A DNA stretch of 64,000 nt from Burkholderia sp. FERM BP-3421 (GCF_028657905.1 NZ_CP117782.1:1178001-1242000), one strand, 5' to 3'; positions 45,112-54,580 are shown, numbered from the stretch's first letter. Notes: generated by a model from the sequence alone, not told the origin. Made by a program: numbers and translations.

Positions 45112-47099
45112 CCACCGCACCCGCGATCATCGTCCTCGGCCCCGGCGCGCTCGACGTCGCGCGCCGCATCCAGGCCGGCCAGCCGGGCGCGCAGGTGCAC
45201 GCGCTCGCGAGCCGCGCGCGCGCCGACGTCGCTTTCGACGAACTGGGCGCGCACCTGCGCGACCTGTACCGGCGCGGCACGCCGATCGTCGCGCTGTGCG
45301 CGGCGGGCATCGTGATCCGCTGCATCGCCCCGCTGCTCGCCGACAAGGGCGCGGAGCCGCCGGTGCTGGCCGTCGCTGAGGACGGCAGCACCGTGGTGCC
45401 CTTGTTGGGCGGGCTCGCCGGCGTCAACACGCTTGCCCGCGCGATCGCCGCCACGCTGGCTTGCGCGCCCGCGATCACGACGAGCGGCGAACTGCGCTTC
45501 GGCGCGTGCCTGCTCAATCCACCCGACGGCTACACGCTCGCGGACCTCGACCACGGCAAGCGTTTCGTGTCCGACCTGCTCGCCGGCGAGACGGTGCGCA
45601 TCGACGGCGCGGCGCCCTGGCTCGACGCGGTGGCCTTGCCGCGCGACGATGCAGGCGCGACGCGCACGATCCAGATCTCGCCGCGCGCGCATGCGCGCGC
45701 CGACACGCTGCTGATTCATCCGCGCAGCGTCGTGGTCGCGTTGACGCTGGAGACGCGCGCCGCCAGGGCGGACGGGCGCGCGCCGCAATGCGGCGCGGGT
45801 GATGGAGCCGGATTTGGGGCTGAGGCTGAGGCTGAGGCTGAAGCCGGGGCCGAAGTCGGAACTGAAGCTGGAGTCGGGACTAAAGTCGAAGTCGAAGTCG
45901 AAGTCGAAGCTGAAGTCGAAGTCGGAGCCGGAGTCGGTTACGGTGTCGGGGCCAGGGCCGAAGCTGGAATCGGGACTGAAACCGAAACCAGAACCAGGGC
46001 GCATGCCGAAGCCGAATCGCTTGCGCAACAGGTCCGCGCCGCACTGACCGAAGCCGGGCTCGCGTCGCACGCCCTCGCGGCCCTGGTCGCGCCCGCGTCC
46101 GCACTGGGCCACCCGGCGCTCGCGCAGGCGGCCGGGCAGCTCGGCGTACCGTTGCGCTTCGCGACCGGCGCGGCGCACGACGCCCCCGCACTGCTCGCCG
46201 ACACGCTCGCGACGATCGCGCCCGACTGCACGCCGGCCGCCGGCGCGACGCCGACCCTCGCGATCGCCGTCTGCGCGCGGCCCGTGCCCGTCGAACGGCT
46301 CGGCCGCGCGCGCGGCCGCCTGACCGTGCTCGGCCTCGGCCCGGGCAGCGCCGCGCTGCTGACGCCCGCCGCCCGCGCCGCGCTCGACGATGCGACCGAC
46401 ATCCTGGGCTACGCGACCTACGTCGAGATGGCCGGCCCGTTCCACGCGGGCCAGCGCCTGCATCCGACCGACAACCGCGAGGAAATGCAGCGTGCGCGCC
46501 ATGCGTTCGCGCTGGCCGCGCAGGGACGGCGGGTCGCGATGGTGTCGTCGGGCGATCCCGGCGTGTTCGCGATGGCCGCGGCCGTGCTCGAAGCGCTCGA
46601 CGCCGCGGCCGGCGCGCCGGCGGCCGGCGCTCCTGCAATGGGCGACCCCGCCTGGGCGACGGTCGAACTGGAGATCATCCCCGGCGTCTCGGCCGCGCTC
46701 GCCACCGCCGCCGTCGCGGGCGCGCCGCTCGGCCATGATTTCTGCATGCTGTCGCTGTCGGACAACCTGAAGCCGTGGGACATCATCGAAACCCGTTTGC
46801 GGCACGCGGCGCAGGCGGACCTCGTGATGGCGTTCTACAACCCGATCTCGCGCGCGCGCCCCTGGCAGCTCGACCGCGCGCTCGACACCGTGCGCGCCTG
46901 GCGCGCGCCCGACACCGTCGTCGTACTCGGCCGCGACATCGGCCGGCCCGGCGCGACCCTCGTCACGACGACGCTCGGCGCCTTGCGCGCCGATCAGGTG
47001 GACATGCGGACGATGGTCATCGTCGGCTCCTCGACCACCCGGCGCGTTTCCCTGAACAATGGCCGCGATTGGGTCTACACCCCCCGCTGGTATCGCTGA
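45099..47099 (+). CDS. cobJ: Fusion CbiG-like plus precorrin-3B C17-methyltransferase (CobJ)
   Basis: 666 residues from MASLTTAPAIIVLGPGALDV; larger than CobJ alone (about 250) because of the fusion. N-terminal CbiG: GTPIVALCAAGIVIRCIAPL, GGLAGVNTLARAIAATL. C-terminal CobJ methylase: LTVLGLGPGSAALLTPAARA, VAMVSSGDPGVFAMAAAVL, EIIPGVSAALATAAVAGAPL. Between the two CbiG lobes (about residues 240-305) is an insert of repeated Glu-Ala/Glu-Val/Gly-Thr units encoded by a DNA repeat. CobJ methylates C17 and contracts the ring. The role of the CbiG part beside oxygen-dependent CobG is unclear. CbiG/CobJ fusions are known. Confidence 0.9.
   Translation: MASLTTAPAIIVLGPGALDVARRIQAGQPGAQVHALASRARADVAFDELGAHLRDLYRRGTPIVALCAAGIVIRCIAPLLADKGAEPPVLAVAEDGSTVVPLLGGLAGVNTLARAIAATLACAPAITTSGELRFGACLLNPPDGYTLADLDHGKRFVSDLLAGETVRIDGAAPWLDAVALPRDDAGATRTIQISPRAHARADTLLIHPRSVVVALTLETRAARADGRAPQCGAGDGAGFGAEAEAEAEAGAEVGTEAGVGTKVEVEVEVEAEVEVGAGVGYGVGARAEAGIGTETETRTRAHAEAESLAQQVRAALTEAGLASHALAALVAPASALGHPALAQAAGQLGVPLRFATGAAHDAPALLADTLATIAPDCTPAAGATPTLAIAVCARPVPVERLGRARGRLTVLGLGPGSAALLTPAARAALDDATDILGYATYVEMAGPFHAGQRLHPTDNREEMQRARHAFALAAQGRRVAMVSSGDPGVFAMAAAVLEALDAAAGAPAAGAPAMGDPAWATVELEIIPGVSAALATAAVAGAPLGHDFCMLSLSDNLKPWDIIETRLRHAAQADLVMAFYNPISRARPWQLDRALDTVRAWRAPDTVVVLGRDIGRPGATLVTTTLGALRADQVDMRTMVIVGSSTTRRVSLNNGRDWVYTPRWYR
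45819..46015 (+). repeat. Hexanucleotide repeat tract inside cobJ coding Glu-Ala/Glu-Val
   Basis: Imperfect hexamers GCTGAG, GTCGAA, GGAGTC and GGGACT are repeated for about 195 bases, in frame. The product is a low-complexity acidic tract (EAEAEAEAG, then KVEVEVEVEAEVEVG). Lower GC than the rest of the gene. Length is a multiple of three throughout, so it expands without breaking the frame. Confidence 0.85.
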
Positions 47100-47339
47100 A
47101 ACGCCCGCCGCACGGGGCGCGCGGGATGTCTCATGAGGTATTAGATTGGTATCATGCTGGCATTAAATTGGTTCATTATTTCTGATTTCAAATCAATCAA
47201 CAAAAATAACAACCAACTATTCACTAAACGATTGGAATCCTCCAAGATGGGCACGCCGCGCCCGGGACCGGCCCTGTCCGGCCCGCCGCGGTGGCGATGC
47301 GCAGGTCAGCGCACCGTTCATAACCATGGAGAGAACACA

Positions 47340-48695
47340 ATGAAATCCAGCGTGTTGTCACATCTGCTCCCGCGCGCGCTTGCCGCGGGCGGTCTGTTCG
47401 CGGCGGCGAGCCTGTCACAGGCGGCGGGCGTCTATGCGCCCTACATCGACTTGACGCTCTATCCGACACCGCTCGTCGACCAGATCGGCGTCCAGCAGGG
47501 GATCCAGCAATTCACGCTCGCGTTCGTCGTCGCGGGCAACGGCTGTCAGCCGTCGTGGGGCGGCGTGCAGCCGATCGGCAATGGCGCGACGGGCGACCTG
47601 CTCACGACGATCGCGACCTCGATCAGCAACTACCGGGCGAAAGGCGGCGAGGTCGCGGTCTCGTTCGGCGGTGCGGCGGGCACGGGGCTCGCGCAGGCCT
47701 GCACGACCGTGCCCGCGCTGAAGAGCGCGCTGCAGACGGTGATCGACACCTACGCGCTCACGCACATCGACTTCGACATCGAAGGTTCCGCGCAGGACGA
47801 TGCGGCGGCGCTCGCGCGCAACTTCCAGGCGGTCGCGCAGCTGCAGGCGGACTATGCGGCGAAGGGCAAGCCACTGCACGTCACGCTGACGCTGCCGACG
47901 CTGCAAAGCGGCCTGATCGACGAAGGCCTGGGCGTGCTGAACGCGGCCGTGAAGAACAACGTCGCGCTCGATTCGGTGAACATCATGACGATGGACTACG
48001 GTCCGTCGGGCGTCGACATGGGCGCGGCCGCGATCAGCGCGGCGCAGGGGCTGTATTCGCAGCTGGACACGGCGTACAAGTCGGTCGGGCAGCCGAAGAC
48101 GAACGCGCAACTGTGGCAGCTCGTCGGCGTGACGCCGATGATCGGCCAGAACGATACGCAGGGCGAAATCTTCACGCTCGCCAACGCGCAGAGCGTGGTG
48201 AACGCCGCGATCAACAACGGCTACGGCTTCTTCGCGATGTGGTCGGTGGCGCGCGACCAGCCGTGCGCGAGCAACACCGGATCGGCGTCGGACACCTGCT
48301 CGGGCGTCACGCAGACGCCCTATGCGTTCTCGACGATCTTCAAGAAGCTCGACGGCAAGTGGGGCACGGGCGTGACGCAGGACCCGAGCTACGGCGGCGG
48401 CACGAATCCGGGCAATCCGCCGCAACCCGGGCCGTGGGTGCCGGGCGTCGCCTATCAGGCGGGCGCGACGGTCACCTATCAGGGGACGACCTATACGGCG
48501 CAATGGTGGACCCAGGGCGACACGCCGGGCCAGGCTCCGGTCTGGAAGGCCGTGGGCGGCGCGCTGCCGAACTGGTCGTCGACGGTCGCGTATACGGGTG
48601 GCTCGTGCGTGATGTACCAGAGCGCGAAGTATTGCGCGCAGTGGTGGACGCAGGGCGATACGCCGGGCGCGGGTGGGGTGTGGGTGAAGTCGTGA
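47340..48695 (+). CDS. Secreted GH18 chitinase with two chitin-binding domains
   Basis: 451 residues from MKSSVLSHLLPRALAAG, with GGAGAG before ATG; a longer frame from 47154 lacks coding character. Signal peptide, then a GH18 TIM barrel: the catalytic DxDxE is D144-F-D146-I-E148. Two C-terminal ChtBD3/CBM5-12 repeats follow (VPGVAYQAGATVTYQG, QWWTQGDTPGQAPVW and VAYTGGSCVMYQSAKYC, QWWTQGDTPGAGGVW), each with aromatic residues that stack on chitin. Enzyme of fungal or insect chitin breakdown outside the cell. A remnant of a similar 3' end lies 11 kb on. Confidence 0.93.
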   Translation: MKSSVLSHLLPRALAAGGLFAAASLSQAAGVYAPYIDLTLYPTPLVDQIGVQQGIQQFTLAFVVAGNGCQPSWGGVQPIGNGATGDLLTTIATSISNYRAKGGEVAVSFGGAAGTGLAQACTTVPALKSALQTVIDTYALTHIDFDIEGSAQDDAAALARNFQAVAQLQADYAAKGKPLHVTLTLPTLQSGLIDEGLGVLNAAVKNNVALDSVNIMTMDYGPSGVDMGAAAISAAQGLYSQLDTAYKSVGQPKTNAQLWQLVGVTPMIGQNDTQGEIFTLANAQSVVNAAINNGYGFFAMWSVARDQPCASNTGSASDTCSGVTQTPYAFSTIFKKLDGKWGTGVTQDPSYGGGTNPGNPPQPGPWVPGVAYQAGATVTYQGTTYTAQWWTQGDTPGQAPVWKAVGGALPNWSSTVAYTGGSCVMYQSAKYCAQWWTQGDTPGAGGVWVKS

Positions 48696-49237
48696 TGGGG
48701 TGAGTTGCTGCGGCCTGCCTTCCGTGCGGTCTCGGGGGCGGGCCGGGTGAGCCTGGGGTCGACGCGCTGTCGGCCAGTGGACAGCGGATGGCTCGTCGAG
48801 CGGATGATCGCCTGTGTCCACGACGTCTGAATGCCGCCATGAGATACATAGGGCGAAACCTGATCGGTCAGTCAACGTTAGAGTCTCGCGCTGCTGACCG
48901 CTCGATGATCCACTGCTGTCGTTCGAGCCGAAGCGGTAAGGAGACCGAGCGAATTCGCAGCGGCCTCCGGCTGCAAAATCAACAATCTTTAACCAATTTA
49001 TTGATTCAAAACGAAAATAGAATCGACGACTGGAATACGCGCCCCCAAACATACCCCTATCGGTTAAGCCCCGAGGCGACGGCAAAAACTGGCCTGTTGT
49101 TCAACGAAAAGCGCCTTTGGACCGTCAAGATTTGCCCGTCTCCACCCACCTTCGAAGCCTCCCGCCAACTTTGACAGGATAGTTACCCTGATTCGGCGCG
49201 TGTACAGTCCCCACACGATTTCTACAGAGGACTCGGC
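48696..49237. other. Gene-free stretch at the left edge of the T6SS island
   Basis: About 540 bases. The first 70 bases after the chitinase stop are similar to the bases after the remnant at 59911. From about 48960 the DNA becomes lower in GC (CAATCTTTAACCAATTTATT), likely the PAAR gene promoter. One unsupported frame (48788-49174) was not called. Confidence 0.4.
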
Positions 49238-49765
49238 ATGGGTTCTGCGTTCATTCGGGAAGGCGACACGACTTCGCACGGTGGCCGGGTGCTCGCCTGC
49301 ACATCGACCAACATCGTCTTCGGCAAGCCTCTCGCGCTCGAAGGCGACATGGTGTCGTGTCCCAAGTGCAGCGGCGTCTACCCAATCATCGGCGTCCGAG
49401 TCCGCAGCATGACATTCGGAGGCCGGGCTGTGGCTACCGAAGGCGACAAAACTGCATGCGGTGCAACGCTGATCGCATCACAAGACATGGCGACGGTAGA
49501 ACCGACCTCTGGCGCAGGCGGTTCGGTCGGTGCTGGCAAAAGCGTTGTCACGCAGACGACCGCGCGGGACGATGGCGGATATCGCGGCCGCTTCCAGCTC
49601 GTCGATGATAAAACACGCACGCCGATCCCAAATCACCCTTACACGGTAACGTCGGCAGACGGCCAAACGATCACCGGTACAACGGACGCCAGCGGCCACA
49701 CTGATTGGATCAGCAGCCACCAAGCCTCATCGCTATCGTTCCACCACCCCGGGAGCGACGCGTGA
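49238..49765 (+). CDS. PAAR-domain protein, T6SS spike tip
   Basis: 175 residues. The PAAR domain is the first 90: EGDTTSHGGRVLACTS, VSCPKCSGVYPIIGVRVRSM, AVATEGDKTACGATLIAS, with Cys/His that bind one zinc and sharpen the VgrG spike. A small beta domain follows (FQLVDDKTRTPIPNHPYTVT, TGTTDASGHTDW), similar to the transthyretin-like extensions of adapter PAAR proteins. It begins a three-gene effector module; the stop overlaps the next start (GTGA). Confidence 0.88.
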   Translation: MGSAFIREGDTTSHGGRVLACTSTNIVFGKPLALEGDMVSCPKCSGVYPIIGVRVRSMTFGGRAVATEGDKTACGATLIASQDMATVEPTSGAGGSVGAGKSVVTQTTARDDGGYRGRFQLVDDKTRTPIPNHPYTVTSADGQTITGTTDASGHTDWISSHQASSLSFHHPGSDA

Positions 49766-50535
49766 GTGGCAATGATGCCGGCGGGAGCGGTGGTTACTCC
49801 TCAGGATCGTCAATTGGGGGCTCAAACTCGACCGGCCAGACAACGCAGGTAGGTTTAAGCGCATCCAAACTTTCCGCGAAAGATCGAAAGGTTCTATGTC
49901 ACACGTTCTGCGAGTGCAGGCGGATCGGCGTTGCGACGAAGGCGGGAACCATCCAGCGACAGCGATGCGTCGAAATGCGTCTTGGGCTGCCAAATGAAGT
50001 GTCGAAGATGCAGACAGGGGTTCCAACGGAATACCGTCCAGAACAACCGTACGATATGACGACGAGTCCGCCCGAGCCGATCATGGACTATCACGATCCG
50101 CTTGAGCCCAATACAGGCATTCGCCAGTGGATCAAGGACCTGTGGCCCAGCAAGGGCAAGAAATACGAAAAGGGCGACGTCCGCCGCCCTGACGTCGTCA
50201 TCGTGAATGACCCGTCGAAGCCTCCCGTTCAATCGAATATCAGGACCGTCGTCGAAATGAAGTTCCCCGGCGACCGCTACGGCCCTGACCAGGAAGACGA
50301 CTACATCGAAATCGCTGGCGGCCCGTCAAAGTTTGTCCACCTTGGTGCGGCCGATTGCCGATGCGGCGACGACGATGGCCAGAAGGAAACTTCGCGCTCG
50401 AGGCAATCCGCGCGACAATCCGAACTCGACGACTTGTTCGACGGCAGCAGCAGCGCGCCTGGGGGCCGGTTGCTCCCGCCGGTGCCCGGGCCCGGACCCG
50501 GGCCGTCTTTTCCTATACACGCCGGCCCGTTTTAA
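49762..50535 (+). CDS. VRR-NUC-type nuclease, predicted T6SS effector
   Basis: 257 residues from GTG at 49762, which overlaps the PAAR stop. The N-terminus is Gly/Ser rich (GGSGGYSSGSS), then a Cys-rich segment CHTFCECRRIG. The core is a PD-(D/E)xK fold: D144 in RRPDVVIVND, E165 and K167 in VVEMKFPGD, as in the VRR-NUC domain of T6SS DNase effectors (TseV type). The tail is Pro/Gly-rich (PPVPGPGPGPSF). Delivered with the PAAR tip to damage DNA in rival cells. Immunity is the next gene. Confidence 0.8.
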   Translation: MSGNDAGGSGGYSSGSSIGGSNSTGQTTQVGLSASKLSAKDRKVLCHTFCECRRIGVATKAGTIQRQRCVEMRLGLPNEVSKMQTGVPTEYRPEQPYDMTTSPPEPIMDYHDPLEPNTGIRQWIKDLWPSKGKKYEKGDVRRPDVVIVNDPSKPPVQSNIRTVVEMKFPGDRYGPDQEDDYIEIAGGPSKFVHLGAADCRCGDDDGQKETSRSRQSARQSELDDLFDGSSSAPGGRLLPPVPGPGPGPSFPIHAGPF

Positions 50536-50539
50536 CGCC

Positions 50540-51658
50540 ATGACGAACGACGAGATTGCAGCTTGGGCGAAGGATCCGCAACGCGCGGACACCATGCCAT
50601 TCGGACTTTACGAGCCCGCGCATCAAAAAGCGATTCCGGGTGCCGCTCTAGTCGTGCGGGGCGTGCTCTACTTCCGCAACGGCTTCACCCCCGAGGTTCG
50701 CCAAGCGCTGGTGCGCTGCTTTAAGCAGTACGGTGCAACGATCAAAGAGTATCAGCACGCAGTCGAAAAGGCAGCCGGCCAAACGCCGTCGAAGTTGGGG
50801 CCGCTGCGCTGGTTTTATTCCGAGGGAGAAGAACCGATCCAGTACGATAAGTCGCCTGGATTCGAAAGTCTCGCAACGAGCGTTCCTGCCGACGAGACCC
50901 TTGCGGTCGCGATGACCAGCGCCGGCCACAAGCTCGCCACAGGGTTCTATGAGTTCACGGTGTTTGCGCTTAGCGAAAAGAAGGCTGCGCGGAAACGTGG
51001 GCTCGACGGGCTGGCCTTCACAGTGCCGCGAGCATTTATCGCACACCGCCCCGACGTATTCGAAGCAATGTTCCGCGCGTTCGCTGAAGCGCTGCCGACG
51101 GTCAATGGCCATGGCGGGCTAGCCGTGAACGTACCTCCGATGGGGCGTCGGCCGAACGAAGCCAGCGAGTATTTCTACGCGCGCCGCTTCGGCCCTGGCA
51201 TTGACGTCGGCGATCCAATGCGCTCGGCCCTCCGCAAGCTCTACACGAAGATCAAAACAGTTGACTGGCTCAACGCGCTCGATGCGGACTTGGTCGCGGC
51301 TGTCGGCGGCGCATCGGCGCTGGGACTCCCACCAGATTGGTTCGCCCGTATTCCGCTGAGCAACGGGGGCTTAATCATTCAGGCCGGTGTCGCACCGCAA
51401 TCCGGAGTATCCAATGGACCAGGCATCCCCATATCGCCGCCCGCCGCGTATGTCATTCTGAACCGGGCACTGCGGCCGATCATCGCGGATGACGTCGATA
51501 TCCTGCAAGACGGAACACTGGACACTACGGCACCTCTGCTCAATACGGTCGTAGCAACCGAAAGTTGGCTGCGCCGGTTCAACGTCCAAGACGATCAACT
51601 CGACGGCTTCTGGGTCGAGCTACATAAGACGCCGAGGCTGCGCGGAGAAACTGCGTGA
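50540..51658 (+). CDS. DUF3396-type T6SS immunity protein
   Basis: 372 residues from MTNDEIAAWAKDPQRAD; the frame from 50333 overlaps the effector and is rejected. It starts five bases after the effector stop, so they are co-transcribed, as effector-immunity pairs are. DUF3396 (type VI immunity family) proteins have this size; HRPDVFEAMFRAFAEALPTV and IPISPPAAYVILNRALRP are consistent. It would bind and block the VRR-NUC nuclease in the producer. The domain assignment rests on overall pattern. Confidence 0.7.
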   Translation: MTNDEIAAWAKDPQRADTMPFGLYEPAHQKAIPGAALVVRGVLYFRNGFTPEVRQALVRCFKQYGATIKEYQHAVEKAAGQTPSKLGPLRWFYSEGEEPIQYDKSPGFESLATSVPADETLAVAMTSAGHKLATGFYEFTVFALSEKKAARKRGLDGLAFTVPRAFIAHRPDVFEAMFRAFAEALPTVNGHGGLAVNVPPMGRRPNEASEYFYARRFGPGIDVGDPMRSALRKLYTKIKTVDWLNALDADLVAAVGGASALGLPPDWFARIPLSNGGLIIQAGVAPQSGVSNGPGIPISPPAAYVILNRALRPIIADDVDILQDGTLDTTAPLLNTVVATESWLRRFNVQDDQLDGFWVELHKTPRLRGETA

Positions 51659-51733
51659 TGCTGAGACTGGAGAGCGGCTTGTGATCGATCGTACGCAACA
51701 ACGACGCACAGGCTTCCATGAATGTCTCTCACC

Positions 51734-53398
51734 GACCGAGGCTGTGTGAAAACGCGTTGATCGTCTAGACTGAATCAACGCATTCAGGATGGGCTGCCCA
51801 TGAAGCGATTCGTTGAAGGCGATGACCGCAAGCAGGTAGCGCTATTGCCCGAATGCCTGGACGATTTCGTTGCCGAGGATAACCCGGTCAGGATCGTCGA
51901 GGCCTTTGTCGAAGAGCTTGATCTGCACACACTTGGCTTCACCAGTGTTACGCCTTCGACGACAGGCCGCCCCTCCTACCATCCGGCAGTGCTGCTGAAA
52001 ATATACATCTACGGCTACCTAAACCGGATTCAATCAAGCCGACGCCTGGAGCGCGAATGTCAGCGCAATATCGAGCTGATGTGGCTGACTGGCCGCCTGG
52101 TGCCAGACTTCAAAACGATAGCTGACTTTCGACGCAACAACGGCGCAGGTATTCGCAACGTCTGTAGTCGGTTTGTCGTGTTGTGCCGCGATCTCAAGCT
52201 GTTCTCCCAGGCCATGGTCGCCATCGATGGAAGTAAGTTCAAGGCCTCCAATACACGCGACCGAAACTTTACGACGGGCAAGATCGATAAGCGGCAGCAG
52301 CAGATCGAGGAAAGCATCCATCGTTACCTGAGCGCATTAGAAACGGCAGATCGAACGCAGCCGCCCGAGGTGGAAGCCAGAACGACTCGACTCAAAGAGA
52401 AGATTGCTCAATTGCAGGGGCAAATGCGTCACCTTGAGCAGATCAAAGAGGAGTTGAAAACGCTGCTTGACGGACAGATCTCGCTGACGGATCCTGATGC
52501 ACGCTCCATGGCGACCAGTGGCCGTGGTTCTGGGATGGTCGGCTACAACGTGCAGATCGCCGTAGATGCCAAGCACCATCTAATCGTTGCGCATGAAGTT
52601 ACGAACGCGGGTAGTGACCGCGCGCAGCTAAGTCCAATGGTGCAAGCTGCTCGTGATGCCATGGGTAGAACCAAATTGAAGGCCATCGCTGATCGCGGGT
52701 ATTACAGTGGCCCACAGATAAAGGCTTGCGAGGACGCAGGCATTGCCGCCATTCTGCCGAAGGTTACGACATCCAGCGCGAAGGCTGATGGCCGCTTTGA
52801 TCGGGCCGACTTTATTTACATTGCCCGGGATGACGAATATCTATGCCCGGCCGGGCAACGTGCGATCTATCGCTTTACTGGCCTCGAACATGGCATGTAT
52901 CTACGTCGTTACTGGAGTAGCGCCTGTATCGGCTGCGCCATGAAACCACAATGCACGCCAAGCAATTACCGGCGGATCACGCGCTGGGAGCACGAATCAG
53001 TGCTGGAAGCTGCGCAGCGAAGACTGGACCGAATGCCGAATGCGATGACGGTGCGAAGGCGGACAGTTGAGCATGTGTTCGGGACGTTCAAACACTGGAT
53101 GGGCTACACGCACTTCCTGACTCGCCGGTTTGCCAACGTGAGCACCGAAATGAATTTGCATGTACTGGCATACAACCTCAAACGCGTCATAGCGATACTC
53201 GGGTTCTCGAAAACCATGAAGGCGATGCGGCTGGTGGGTGCGTGAAGCACTCCAGGGTGCGCTTACATTGCCGAGGGACCACAGCAACTCAGCACTGAAG
53301 CTATGGCGACACTCCTCGTTCACCTGAAGGCTGCGAAAATGCGGCACGGGATCTGCTCCCGCCGACGCTGAGTTACGTGTTTCCACACAGCCTCGACC
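51734..53398. mobile_element. IS1182-type insertion sequence with 4-bp target duplication
   Basis: The element runs 51738-53394 (1657 bp). Terminal inverted repeats GAGGCTGTGTGAAAACGCG (51738-51756) and, inverted, GAGGCTGTGTGGAAACACG (53376-53394) match at 17 of 19. It is flanked by GACC on both sides (51734-51737, 53395-53398). One intact transposase inside. The good ends and target repeat mean a recent insertion. Confidence 0.9.
51800..53245 (+). CDS. IS1182-family transposase
   Basis: 481 residues, intact. N-terminal DUF772-like part: FVAEDNPVRIVEAFVEELDL, YLNRIQSSRRLERECQRNIE. DDE core: D in MVAIDGSKFKASNTRDRN, D in LKAIADRGYYSGPQIKACED, E in RTVEHVFGTFKHWMGYTHFL. CIGCAMKPQC is the cysteine cluster seen in the family. 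It moves the element by cut and paste or copy-out. Confidence 0.95.
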   Translation: MKRFVEGDDRKQVALLPECLDDFVAEDNPVRIVEAFVEELDLHTLGFTSVTPSTTGRPSYHPAVLLKIYIYGYLNRIQSSRRLERECQRNIELMWLTGRLVPDFKTIADFRRNNGAGIRNVCSRFVVLCRDLKLFSQAMVAIDGSKFKASNTRDRNFTTGKIDKRQQQIEESIHRYLSALETADRTQPPEVEARTTRLKEKIAQLQGQMRHLEQIKEELKTLLDGQISLTDPDARSMATSGRGSGMVGYNVQIAVDAKHHLIVAHEVTNAGSDRAQLSPMVQAARDAMGRTKLKAIADRGYYSGPQIKACEDAGIAAILPKVTTSSAKADGRFDRADFIYIARDDEYLCPAGQRAIYRFTGLEHGMYLRRYWSSACIGCAMKPQCTPSNYRRITRWEHESVLEAAQRRLDRMPNAMTVRRRTVEHVFGTFKHWMGYTHFLTRRFANVSTEMNLHVLAYNLKRVIAILGFSKTMKAMRLVGA

Positions 53399-53569
53399 CA
53401 CTGCCGCCATTTGAGACAACACGACGTCAATGGCGGCTTCCAAAGTAGTACAGTCACTCGCTGGGCAACGTCGGCTTGAAGCCGACAATCCGAGTCGCAG
53501 GTTACAACGGAACAAACGTGTGCAGCTTCAGCGCTATGATCTTGCAATCAGACAACTGAGCGAGCGCGA
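53399..53569. other. Short gap after the IS element
   Basis: About 170 bases between the target repeat and the next gene; probably contains that gene's promoter. No frame or hairpin recognised. Confidence 0.3.
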
Positions 53570-54580
53570 ATGGACATTGATCAACTGTGCCGCGCAGTCA
53601 GAACGCCTGCCGATCTTCGAAACTTGCCCGGCTACGTGGAGAAGGTCAATCCCGCGCAGGTCGGACTGCGTCGCGTTATCTGGCCATACGGCTTCGCATC
53701 CGAGACGCATTGTGCCTTGACGAACTGCGGTACTCTGCACAAGGTCGGGGTGATCATCGAGCTCGAGGACGGCACTATCTCCAACATTGGGCACATCTGT
53801 GGCGGTGACAATGACAAGTTCTCGTCAAAGTTCACCGCGGAGATGCTCAAGTTATCTGAGTCACGACGTCGGGGGGCAATGCTGCCGACGCTTCTCGACC
53901 GCCCAGCGCTTGAAGGAACAGAACGCAAAGTACGTGCCGCATATCACCAGGCCGAAATTTGGGTTCGGCGCGTCGAAGCGTTCGCTAAACTCTGTCCAGA
54001 GGCGGACCGGGAACTGAGGCGTCGGATCAACGGTGGCGCCAGTATGGCAGTAGTCGAGGTAGTCGAACGCACGGAATCCGAAGCCAGTGACCTGATTGCG
54101 TCCGGGCAGGCACGAAGCCGCGCTGCCGCACGCTACAAGGAAATTGAAAAGGGCGTCATCCGTGGCTCGGCTGCACTTTCGCTCACGGAGCAACGTATTT
54201 CCTCGCTCTGGCGCCGCGCTGATGCGCTGCTTGCTGCTGATCCGCAAGCCATCGAAATCGCAGCGCTCCAGAAACTATTCAACGAATCAGTCCATTTGCC
54301 AGAGGATGCGAGGCGCATCCTTGACGAGTGCGAGGCAGCGCGATTGTTCTTTACTGCAGAGAACTTTGCGTTGATAGCCATACTGCCGATGTCACAAAAT
54401 GGCAGGGACAACCTGAATGCCCTTACCGTAGACAAACTCGACAAGTCAACCACTGTGCCGCTCGTGCGCCAAGCGTTTGGGAATGCAGGAGGAGATAGGC
54501 CGCTTAACAAAAAGCAGCGTGATTTTCATCGGAAGATGGAAGCGATCACGCGCGGAGCGAGACGCATGACGAAACGATAG
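53570..54580 (+). CDS. Unrecognised 336-aa protein with a Cys/His metal-site-like N-terminus
   Basis: 336 residues, low GC, starts MDIDQLCRAVRTPADL with a weak ribosome site. The N-terminal 85 residues contain HCALTNCGTLHKVGV and IGHICGGDND, suggesting a zinc-binding or thiol site. The remainder is helical (SESRRRGAMLPTLLDRP, a long coiled region near RYKEIEKGVIRGSAALSL). No domain recognised. The island context and odd composition suggest transfer. Function not assigned. Confidence 0.6.
   Translation: MDIDQLCRAVRTPADLRNLPGYVEKVNPAQVGLRRVIWPYGFASETHCALTNCGTLHKVGVIIELEDGTISNIGHICGGDNDKFSSKFTAEMLKLSESRRRGAMLPTLLDRPALEGTERKVRAAYHQAEIWVRRVEAFAKLCPEADRELRRRINGGASMAVVEVVERTESEASDLIASGQARSRAAARYKEIEKGVIRGSAALSLTEQRISSLWRRADALLAADPQAIEIAALQKLFNESVHLPEDARRILDECEAARLFFTAENFALIAILPMSQNGRDNLNALTVDKLDKSTTVPLVRQAFGNAGGDRPLNKKQRDFHRKMEAITRGARRMTKR

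Noticed and set aside
48788..49174. 128-residue frame before the PAAR gene
   Set aside because: Mixed composition and no ribosome site or family; more likely promoter DNA or decayed sequence.
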